Shown here: positions 35,601-47,600 of the stretch, one piece after another
Layout of the letters: the number at the start of each line of letters is the position of its first letter
Numbering within the stretch: position 1 is the stretch's first letter
Source: Lepidurus packardi
Taxonomy: Eukaryota > Arthropoda > Branchiopoda > Notostraca > Triopsidae
Assembly (NCBI GenBank): GCA_023053545.1
Contig: JAKZAN010000007.1
Span: 8,990,001-9,054,000, forward strand
DNA: 64,000 nucleotides
Reading direction: 5' to 3'
Program-made: the position numbers and the translations under genes
Notes under the pieces: generated by a model
What the model saw: the letters and a program-made list of their open reading frames with translations, nothing else
What the model was told of the DNA's origin: nothing
Databases searched by the model: none

Positions 35601-38600
35601 GAATTTAGTATAATAAATCGATACGGCTTGTTAATCGATATACAATAAGAGATTCGAAACATTTGTTCAGACTGCAGTAAACAATAAACTTTGACTGTTT
35701 CATTGTTGTTGACGTTTACTGTTTGAAACCCAGTACACTGCGATTATTTATCAAGTAGTCGATATGGACTTTTTAATCGATACACAAGAAAAACTAGCTG
35801 AATCGATATCTATTACTTGGTAGAATGACACCGCGTAACGTAACGGCAGTTTCTTTTTATTATGACAGTGAGTAACGGCTGGGAACAAAAAACAAAAAAC
35901 AATTGTGTTAATCAAGGAGATATTCCTAAATCGATATGACAGAATCGATACAATACCGATAATTATCACTACTTGGGTTCTTCTCTTTACTGTGTAACGC
36001 TGCTGCACCTTCAGAACAAACTACTACACAAATCGATACAACTACACTCCAATCAACTACTAATCGATACTACTACTACTAATAATAGTGTCGCACTTTT
36101 CTGTCGGGATATAATCAAACCAAGTGACATTTTATTCCAATAAAAGCATTGCAAACTTACGATACAATTGTAATAAAAATCACACAATATAATAAAAACA
36201 ATATTAATATTAATAACAATAACAATAAGTTCATAAAAAAACATGCAAGAAAATCTGCAACTTGACGCTATTGTCGTTGTTGGAATTTGCAATAAAATAA
36301 ATGATGGAAATTTCCTAGTCTACTGCATTATTTAGCGAAATTACTCCCCCATTTAGGCAGTCATGTTGACTATGACTGCAAACGGAGCTAATAATACAAA
36401 AATAATACAAGAAATCAAGAATAATACAAGAAATCAAAAATAATACAAGAATATAGTATAAGAAATACGAAGAAATAGTATAAGAAATACGAAGAAATAG
36501 TATAAGAAATACGAAGAAATAGTATAAGAAATATGAAGAAATCATTATAAGAAATACGAAGAAATAATATAAGAAATACGAAGAAATAGTACAAGAAATA
36601 CGAAGAAATACAGTACAGCAATAAGAAGAAACAAGTTCACCATTCGGAGCATACACTGATTCATTGTTGCTTCTTTAATGGAGTTGAGAATTAATGCTTA
36701 CGACTTCCTTTATATCTGCCTTTACGGATGACTCCCCGTAAAGGCGAGTCATCCGTTACTTTCCTAGCTTATTTTAAACAGAAATTTCTAGGACACTGTG
36801 CTTTGCAAACCAGGACTTTTACTGCAGTACGAATTTTAAATGCTAGCGTCACGCAAGAAAGAATTGCGCAACCCCGAGACGATCGCTGTTATCACAGTTC
36901 TGCCGTTTTCTTCCCAGTATTGCGACAAGCCAAAAAGCTTTAACGGATTCTTGGGCAAATGCCGGAAGTTGTGTCTTTTTGCTCTTTTTTTATCTTTTGC
37001 TCCCGAACAACCCAATAGCTTCTTTATTGATCTTGATCTTATTGATCAAGTATATACAGCGGCGTCACCCATACGATCATGAGGAACCTATGTATAGCTA
37101 TGAACTGTGTATATTACTGTTCCCAAAGTATCCAAAGTCTCTAACAGTCGCTTTTTCTCTCTTTTAAATTTCTAGGTTTTATTGGGATCTGTGCATGTTA
37201 TTGTTGCTGGTGGCCAACTTGATCATTCTTCCCGTGGCCATTTCCTTTTTTAATGACGACCTCAGTACGCGATGGATTGCCTTCAATTGCCTCTCTGATA
37301 CCATTTTCCTCATCGACATCGTCGTTAACTTCAGAACAGGTAAGGCGAAAACCAAAACGAACCAAAAACAGTCCTAAATTCTCTCAACTTTGCACAAACG
37401 ATTATTTACCCCTGCCAAAACGTCTCCATCAATACAAATGGCCCATTTCGGCTACAAAAAAAATAAAAAAAAAAAAAAAAAAAAACGAGTTACAACGGTG
37501 TCCAGCAGACAGCAGGATTTATACGAGAATTCCATCATATAGTCAAACAAAAGACCCTTTTCATCCCTCAGAAAGGTTTAGCTTCCCCTCCAAGCTAAAA
37601 TCTTCAATCTTGCAGAGAAAAGTTGTACGTTTTTCTGCATCTCTGACTCCTTAGCAAATATGACCTTTTCTTCCTATATATCACACCCAAAGGGGGTTTT
37701 TGCCCCTCCCACCCTCCTATAGGGCTTAACATGCTAAGCGTCTGACTCTGGAGGTGCCATTTTGGAAAGGCATCTCGCCAGTACTTCCGCTTGACACGAG
37801 GATCGTACAAGTTGGGCTCATTAGCGAAGGAAGATCCGTAAAAAATGGGCATTTCCTTAGTATTTCACGTTTTTCTTTGTCACTTCATCTCCGGTAGCGT
37901 CTTACGTTAGCGAAGCCATGTTTCCATAACCTTCTAAAGTGGAAAACACTGAAAAAGTAATCATGAATCTTCACGAATCCTTAAAACTCTGGAAACTTGT
38001 TCATTCATCCAATAGGATCCTCACAAGCATAATTAATTCCATAATTAATCTTTCTTGTGATTCAGAAGGTCTATGCTGGTTCCAAGCCAGATAGCCAGAT
38101 GCAAATTTTGATTCCATGATCCTAATTAGATGAGAATTAATTGAGCATTTCGAATTTATCATTTATTATTTATCATTTATTATTATTTTGACTTTAGGAA
38201 TAGTTTTGCAGAGATTTTTGGTTTCAACTAAGTTTGTAGTAATGTTCAAACGTTGCAAACAGAAGGACTATTCTGGTTCCAAGCCAGTTCCGTGATCCTA
38301 ATTAGATGAGAATTAATTGAGATTTTTTGAAAATAAAGACAGTATGATCTAGTTTGACTTTAGGAATAGTTTTGCAGAGATTTGGGGTTTCAACTAAGTT
38401 TGTCGTGATGTTCAAACGTTGCAAACAGAAGGACTATTCTGGTTCCAAGCCAGTGCCATGATCCTAATTAGATGAGAATTAATTGAGATTTTTTGAAAAT
38501 AAAGACAGTATGATCGAGTTTGACTTTAGGAATAGTTTTGCAGAGATTTGGGGTTTCAACTAAGTTTGCAGTAATGTTCAAACGTTGCAAACAGAAGGTC

Positions 38601-41600
38601 TATTCTGGTTTCCTAATTAGATGAGAAATTAATTGATAATTTTCTGAAAATAAAGACAGTATGATCGAGTTTGACTTTAGGAATAGTTTTGCAGAGATTT
38701 GGGGTTTCAACTAAATTTGCAGTAATGTTCAAACTTTGCAAACAGAAGGTCTATTCTGGTTCCAAGCCAGTGCCATGATCCTAATTAGATGAGAATTAAT
38801 TGAGATTTTTTGAAAATAAAGACAGTATGATCGAGTTTGACTTTAGGAATAGTTTTGCAGAAATTTGGGGTTTCAACTAAGTTTGCAGTAATGTTAAAAC
38901 GTTGCAAACAGAAGGACTATTCTGGTTTCCTAATTAGATGAGAATTAATTGATCATTTTTGAAAAATAAAGACAGTATGATCTAGTTTGACTTTAGGAAT
39001 AGTTTTGCAGAGATTTGGGGTTTCAACTAAGTTTGCAGTAATGTTCAAACGTTGCAAACAGAAGGACTATTCTGGTTCCAAGCCAGTGCCATGATCCTAA
39101 TTAGATGAGAATTAATTGAGATTTTTTGAAAATAAAGACAGTATGATCTAGTTTGACTTTAGGAATACTTTTGCAGAGATTTGGGGTTTCAACTAAGTTT
39201 GTCGTGATGTTCAAACGTTGCAAAGACAGAAACGTCGCAGTTTTTCTACTTCAGAAGGTTAAAGGATGCTTTGGAATCTTGTGCAGGAGAATAATCGATA
39301 GCATAAGGTGAAGGTTAGATAACGTCAGGACTTGAGGAAGACGTGACAATTTCGCGTCGCCAGGGGAAGTTTCGGCCTTTTATCTATTCCTAGTCACGAA
39401 TCTGTATAAACTACCAAGTTCAAAAGGGACAATTTAGTCTCGCCATTGTGTCCAGCTTAGCAAAAAAAAAAAATATTAAGTTTTCGCGATAAGAAGAAAA
39501 ATGACTAAATCAATATTGAAAGTTCACGAAGATTCTGACACAACATTCGGATTCAGCGGTGCCTGGACCCCTAACACGATTCTCTGACGTCAATCTCCAT
39601 TTTTTTAATTTTTTTTTTCCTTACACGCTCTGCTCACAAAACTACCTACGTTTACTTGGAACGAAGCAAAGATATAAATTAGATTTCCATCAAACACGCG
39701 ATCCAATAACTCCGTGGATAACATACACGACTATTACGAACCCCAAAATAACCCCCAATGCTATCGATCAGTGACAGATTTCTTAATCGAAAACTCACAC
39801 GAACTTTCGATCTCTCGTGTTTTGCTTTGAAAAGCCGCGAAAAATTGATACGTTTTATATTCCATTCCCTTTTAATCATAAACAAGGCAAGTAAGACCAG
39901 AAAAACTTGTAATTAACGTAAGATATTAAACGCTACAGCTTATATTCCTTACGTTCAAATCCTTCGCTCACAATCTTTGCTTGCAAAGTTTGCCATTCCT
40001 GACACTTGGCTAACTTTTTCTAAAAATCAACAATACTGTGCTTAAAAACCCTTAAAATAAAATAAATATCCACCTAGACCTGGAAAATTTTATAAGCGAT
40101 AGAAAATTTTCTTAAATTCCTAAGGATTCCTATTTCCAACCATTTAGAACATTCCATTATTCAAAGAATTTTCTAAAAGAATTAAGAGAATTTCCCTTAA
40201 ATCTTAAGAATCCTAACAATTCCTCTGGAATGTACGTAATTTGTAACAATTAACGATAAGGTATGATTTGCAACGACAAGGTATGATTTATTTCTTAGGA
40301 AGATTCTTAGGAAGATTCTTAGGAAGATTCTTAGGAAGATTCTTAGGAAGATTCTTAAAGGGCAAAAATAAAATAATAAAATAAAAAAATAAAATAATAT
40401 CCCCCTAGGTCTCGAAAATTTTATAAGCGATAAGAATATTTTCTTAAATTGCCATTCCTGACACAAACTCTAATTTTTCCTAAATTCAGCAATATTGTGC
40501 TTAAAAACCCTGAAAATAAAATAAATATCCACCTAGACCTGGAAAATTTTATAAGCGATAGAAAATTTTCTTAAATTCCTAAGGATTCCTATTTCCAACC
40601 ATTTAGAACATTCCATTATTCAAAGAATTTTCTAAAAGAATTAAGAGAATTTCCCTTAAATCTTAAGAATCCTAGCAATTCCTCTGGAATGTACGTAATT
40701 TGTAACAATTAACGATAAGGTATGATTTGCAACGATAAGGTATGATTCTTCCATTCTTAGGAAGATTAATTAAAGGGCAATAGGCACCAAAAAACAACTT
40801 TGTCTTATAAAAAGGAGTAAAAAAATCTAGTTTCCAGTTCTGTCTTTTTATCATACGCGAAAATAAAAACAGAGATATTTAAGAACAAAAGAATCTAAAA
40901 TTCAAATCGGGCATTTTTGCCATTGGCCCACCGCGGTCACGTGGCCCTGTGACGTCTTAGGGTGAACCACGCCACCAGGGCGCAGCACAGACCCGTGTTT
41001 CGTGTATACAAAGTGTCGAAATGAGATCCCTAAACGAATAAAATGTCAGAAGGTTCGGATAAAAGCAAGTATTTTGATAGAAGATACAGTCTGGAGGATA
41101 AGGGACGGAATCTCACAAGTTTTTTTTAGCATTCCTGTGCCAAAAAAACTGAAGGTGCTCAGCCCGACCAGTTTCAGCCACAAAAGAAGCGGAAGCTTTC
41201 CAATATGGCTGATTTGCCAGCAATGGGAAAGCCAATTGTAACTGAAAATTCTGGTGTTTCTGTACTGGTAACTTACTATAAAACTTCATGTGCTTCGACC
41301 AAACCAAGGCAGGCTCAGACCGTGACGTAACAGTGCTGATGGCAACTATTGTTTTAATTACTATAAGGTTATAATTAGGGCTATAATTACTTATAACTGT
41401 TACGTTATAAGTAGTTTTGCTTGGTCAGAAAAATGTGAAACAGAATTTTCTGTTCTTAGAATAGTGTGTCCCATAAGAATCCGTCCAAATATAAATATGC
41501 GACGTTGAAGTCTATTGCTCTTTAAGATAGAAATCATAGAATTGAAACAATAAAAAAATGAAAAATAATATAAAACTGAAGGAATTGAAAAAACAAACCT

Positions 41601-44600
41601 TGTTTAACTATTGTTGCACAATTGTTACAAAATTACCAACATTTTCGTTTAATACTTGGGAGATTCTTGAACTAACAAGTTGTGAAGACAGACATAAAGG
41701 CAAATTTATAGGTTGAAGTAGTGCAAGAGAAGCTTACCAATTGTCAACGGACGATAAGATAGCAACAATGAAAAGACGAAACTTTATAACTTGAGTATAC
41801 ACCAGGGTTGCCAGATGGTGGTTTTCCAAACCAAAAAAGGGAAAAATGGTTTGTTTTGAACGACTTTGGTTTACGGAAATTTCACTTGGTTGATTGGTTT
41901 TTTTATGGCTTGTTTCAATGACTAGACACCGGTTCATTTGAAACTACACAATAATCTCTCGAATTTAGTACAAGTTTCAGTAAATTAGTTTTGGCAACTA
42001 AGGTATACACGATAAAAGGCGAAAACAACAAGGAAACCACCAAAGAAACGGTTAACGGTGCCGTTTTCAAACGCTAACGGTTTTGGAGACTAACGCCATC
42101 TATACGCAGCGACTATAACTAAATTGTTTCTGACTCGGGTGCAAAACATCAACTTATGTTCAAATGCGTTTTAAAACTCGTAAAAATGACTGTGATCAGT
42201 TATTAATTTTAATTACGCTCTACATTTTCGCAGGTATCATGCAGCAAGACAATTCCGAGCAAGTAATACTGGACCCCAAGTTAATCGCCAGAAATTATCT
42301 GCGAACGTGGTTCTTCCTTGACCTCATCAGTTCCATCCCTTTAGATTATATCTTTCTCATCTTTAATCAAGTAAGAGGGGTAAATATAACCATTTCCTAC
42401 CCTCTCCAATTTGTTTGATTTTTTCTCCAAAAAAAACTTCGTTTGACACTTTCGCACGGTTTTTATATCCAAATTAGTTTAATTCATTCAACTTATCCAT
42501 TTGGCTTTTTGGAACTCACCTTCTCTTTCGCTAACACCTTCCACCGCGCACTTCTGTCGCTAATTCCTTTGCATGGCTCCCTTTACAATGAAAACTAAAA
42601 TTAACATGACTATTTCTCTTTTTCTTTTTTTTTTTGCGTCCCAAACAAAAAAAAATAATAGGATTTTAGTGAGAGTTTCCAAATTCTACATGCAGGAAGA
42701 GCACTGCGGATCCTTCGCTTGGCCAAATTGCTAAGTTTGGTCCGATTACTTCGACTGTCGCGATTGGTTCGCTACGTCAGCCAATGGGAGGAAGTCTATG
42801 TAAGTTTTTTTTCTGGAAAATCCCATTTTTGTACCTCTTGTTACTTGGCTTTGTTACCCCAGTTTCGGGCGTTTGAGACACATGACCATCCAAGAAAATG
42901 GCATGAATCCAGTTCTGTTAAGTGTTCGAAAACGAAGTTTTCAAGATTTTCGTCCAAAAAAATCTCAGTTTTAACTTTAAGGGTTATCCCCTTTGACTTG
43001 CTAGAGTGGTCGAGAGTTTCCGTTTCTTAAGCTGGGGAAACTCTTGACAAAAGGTTCAGCATGGAGTTGCATCGCCCCAAACTTGCCAAGTGCCACATTT
43101 CTGATCGAGTCGTTTGTCTTGAACGGCAGAAATGGGGCGCTTTACTGACTGGAACGCTTCCTTACGTTTTTTTTTTTTGGAAAGTACTTGTGGATTGTTC
43201 GCTAGTAATGGAATGTCTCTTAGAGTTGTTTAGGAGCATTTTTGAATGGTAGAAAAAGTAGTCCAATGTAGATGCTAACTTTATCTCGCTAAAAAAGAAA
43301 GCTGAGATGTTTTAGGGGTTTCCCCCCAACGGCTTATTCTGACACTATGCAACAGAAATGTTTATCGGACTCTTTTATGCCCCTTTAAGAATACTTTGAG
43401 TTTGAGAGGTTCCATGAAGAAACAGTCAAAAGAACTATAAGCTTCTCGGGTACAGGTTGTTCTCAGAGTTCCCAGAGGTCTCTAATATGGGGCAGAGTGG
43501 TTTAGCAATCTTTTCCTTTTGGCAAAATTCGAGGTTTTTTTTGGAAAATTTCTTGACAGTAAGGTGGGGGACTGTATGATGCTGCAAAACTTAGTCCAGA
43601 TATGGTTCTGCTGCCCCGTTTTCAAACGCGCTGATGTTGTCAACGGTTTTTGGGAAGCAGCGCCATCTCCACGCAACGGTTAAAACTAAACTTGTGTTGA
43701 CAGTTTCCGACTTGGGTGGAAAATTCCGATTCTGTTTAAATTCTTTTAGACTTTGAAATGACCCTGACACATGCGTTATAGCATGTTTATTAATACATTA
43801 ATACTCTTTATACTCTTTATTTGCAATTCGTAAACATCCTCTGTGCCTTAGTTATTTACGAGTTAAACATAAAACGTATGCTATTATGCAAAAATATATG
43901 CAAACATACTCTTTATTTCTTGAAAAGCTCTTGACAGTAATGTAATGACATCTGCAGTAATGATATCTGCATTTCGTACAACACTTGAAACTAAAAAAAC
44001 TTTAACCACACTTTGATTTAAATTTGCGCCAAATTTGAATAACAGAAATAAGCACACTCATAGTCTTTGTTCCAAATCTGCGTTCTGCGATCTTAGGATC
44101 GATGAGTAACTGCAGAATTAACTCTATTTCTGCCTAAAAATCACTGAGTATGTCAAATAAGCACACTCATAGTCTTTGTTCCCAATCTGCGTTCTGCGAT
44201 CTTAGGATCGATGAGTAACTGCAGAATTAACTCTTATTTCTGCCTAAAAATCAATGAGTATGGGCAAATTTCCACGATTTTCCTAGAATTGCTGACTATT
44301 TCTAGCTTCGCCTCCCGAAATAACTTGGGGAATTAGCTGCGCTTCGTTAAATCCCAAAAGAACTTCTGCGGTTAAACGAGATTGCTTCACAATCACGAAA
44401 GCTTCAAGCTTACCATTAGACTCTTTGTACATCAGAGAGAAAAGGGATGATTACATAGTAATCTAACCTAATTAAACCTCTGAAAACCCAAGTTATCCCT
44501 CCTCTTCCCTACTCCCAAACCACTAGGGTCATATCAACTCTTACTCCATTGTAAACGCTGTCTCTCTCTATCTCTCTCCTTAAATATGCTAATCTTATTA

Positions 44601-47600
44601 TCCTCCTGCTCTCTCAAGCTCACACATGCATTCCCCACAAAGATTTAGCCAAAGTTCTTTAATCGAGTCCCCGCTCGCGATTACCCTAGTTTCACACTCT
44701 GCTGACCATAAAAACGTCAACATGGTGCTTCGCAACGCATAAACCTTCCCTACATCATAACCTATGGAACCATGGCTATGCTTTCGAGAATTGTCTTGTC
44801 CCATTTATATGCGTTTTCGAGACATGAAAAAGCTTTTCAAGATAAAAGGAAACTTGGTAATTGCAATCTGAACCGCGTAAACTTTTAAAAACATCAAACG
44901 TTTTGCAAGCTAAACTATTGCCGAACATCCTTTTAAAATCCTTGAAAATATTGCCGAACATCAATTTAAAAATCAGATATAAAATATTACTAAAATACCA
45001 AATAAATTTGTCTAGGATGTCAAAGTAGAGCATATTAGTTTCTCTCCTCACGTCAACCGTAAAATAATTTAAAATAAAGTTACGTTTAACAGTTTTTTTC
45101 AGTTTTTTTTATCTCTTTTTGTAAGAAAAAGGGAAGTTATTTCTTTTAAAAGAATCTGACTCCAGCTGGACGTATAAAGGGGTCTTTTTTTATTCGTTCT
45201 AAACGTTTCCCCCAGGAGAAGCTTGCCATTCACGTTCACACAAGAGTGTACGAGATAATACTATTAAGAATGGGTCGAACCCGATGATGTCGTCTTCCTT
45301 ATTTTGCATGAAAAAGCGGAAGAAAAAAGGGGGAAGTTGTGGCCAGGTTTTTGGCTAGAGGCCCAAACCAGGGAGTTCCTTTCTTTCCATTTTGTCTCTG
45401 TTTTTTCTACGCGTTTTTCTCCAGGATATCTGTCTTAAGAAAGAAGCGTTGCATGAGAATGGAAGTGTTATAAAGTTCTAGGCTTCGCTATACTCAAGCA
45501 TTGTCCAAGACCTATTCGTTTTGATGGGTAGACGCTTGGGATCGTACCAGATTTACGCTTAGTACCAGTTTTTTTCCTTCATTTTTCGCCTCTACGTCCC
45601 TTTTTTTCGACTATTTTACGCCCACGACCGGATCAACTACCAACTTTTTTCGTTTAGAATCACGGTATATAGGTACTGTAGAAATCTATGTACAGTATCT
45701 AAGAATTTTATAGAGAATTAATTGGAACTTTAAGGTTATTGCGTTATTTAAGGTTATTTTACCATGAAAAAGGTTCCTTAACGTCAAGATTTGACAGATT
45801 CTTTCCAAGGAATACTTTGAGCTTGGCAACTAGTTGGAAGCTGAACCAATCAATAGGACAGGCAGTCCTGGGCACGTCTAAGTTGACGAGGAGACGGACA
45901 AACTTTAATAGTAAATAAAACAAATGATTGTAAAACGACTCTAGGGAGCAGATTTGAAGACATGCCAGCTTTTACTTACATTATAGAACAACTGTCAGGA
46001 ATATACCATACAACTTGGACTTGTAAAGGTAGAGAGAGAAACTAGATTTGCTGCAGTTTAGTTTTATATATGATTTTAAGGATATAAATATCTTGTTTTT
46101 TGTGTGCGTGGGTTGACTGTCATAGTCAAGGAACTGTCTTGGTGAACTCATACAGAGGTGTATAATACAGGCTAGATGAAGTTCTCGGCTTTTGGGTTCT
46201 GATTTATTATGGGTTTTAAATGGATTTTCTTACCGTGAATATTACAGCTAAATGGCTGTAAATTACAGAGGGGGTGGCGGAGACAATTAGGCACTTTCCA
46301 GGGGAGTAGTTTCGGAAATATTTACCGGCTTTGGGAAGGTTTTTAACGAGTTTAATTGAAACGAAAAGAAAAAGAACGTTTTCACTTGTTTTCACAACAA
46401 ACACGCATTGAAGCCGGCAAAACTGAACCGCGAATAGTTAGATAGTGCTTTGATGCAAAAGCATTTTGAAGTAGTTTTTGATAAAACCTAGCTTAACTTA
46501 AGCGAATGTTGCCCTATGTTAGGGATTTAGTGTGAATTTTATAGATGGAGTGATATTTTGAGTCAAATGTGTGGGTTTTTAATGTGTATTGCAAATATCG
46601 CAGTCCGCTGTTTAGTTAGGCGTGCCTACCGCTTTACGACGCTTAAAAAGAGCGGGAGGTTTGAATTCTGTGTAGTCGTCAAGCGTGGTAAGCTTGTAGG
46701 ACCTCCCCGAAGATTAGAAACTGCTAGATAAACTACATGGTTAGCAGTAATGTATATATAAAACTGCCTGTAGAGTCTTTGAAAGTAGTTTGGTATAATC
46801 CCTGAAGGGAAAAAGCTTGCTTTGAATGCCCCCTGAATTTCCCTTTTCGAATCCCCCTTCATTTTCATTCTTCATCATCTCTCTAATCCTAAACTTGGCT
46901 TGTCTCTTGGCTTATGGAACACACTTTTTTTAGACTTGGAAGAATGGAAACCACTCCAGTTTATTTTTCTTTCACATTTTGTGCTTGACTTGTATTGCTC
47001 ACGTGTGCTGTACATAAATCCATACTCTTTCCCTCTATCCTTCACATGTTCGGTGTTGTGCAGATTCTGCAGAAGCTGCAAAAAAAGCGCACAGAGAGAA
47101 GGGCCAGGATGAGCTCGGAAAAGAAGCCCGCTTGCAAGAAAAATTCCTTAATCTGGAAGGTAAAAAAAAAAAAAAGAAAAATGCCTGTCGACCGTTTTGA
47201 CCTCTGAACCTTGACACTTCAATTATATTTCATTTTTTCGTTTCTGTTCACCCCAAGAACATTTTCCTTCAGTCGCATAAACCTTTGCTTCCGCTCATTT
47301 CGAATGTCGTTGAAGATTTTTTTCTTCTAATTTTTACGCCTCAGTGAGTCTTGGCTATTTCTTCAGTTTGGCATCAAAGCATGCAGTTTTACCCGTTGCC
47401 CTCTTTTCAGTAGCTATTAAATGCGCTTTTTTGGCAGCTATTGTTGTTCGGTAGATAGCCAAAAAGAAAAAAAGAAAAAATCAGGCGTGAAGAGTAATTT
47501 TTTTTTTTAGATCGGATCGTCCAGGTCTATTGTTTGGGGGCCATTTTTTGTTAACACTAAACCAAGGCAAATATCATTTTCCCATAGGTTGTCTAGTCTC

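Noticed and set aside
36315-36656. Minus-strand frame of repeated [11 protein letters not shown] peptides suggesting a membrane protein
   Set aside because: Encoded by the AAGAAATACGAAGAAATA short tandem repeat; hydrophobicity is a by-product of the T-rich complement.
47035-47217. Minus-strand frame opposite the HCN candidate cassette exon
   Set aside because: Composed of homopolymer-derived residues and shadows the plus-strand candidate exon; no splice or start support.
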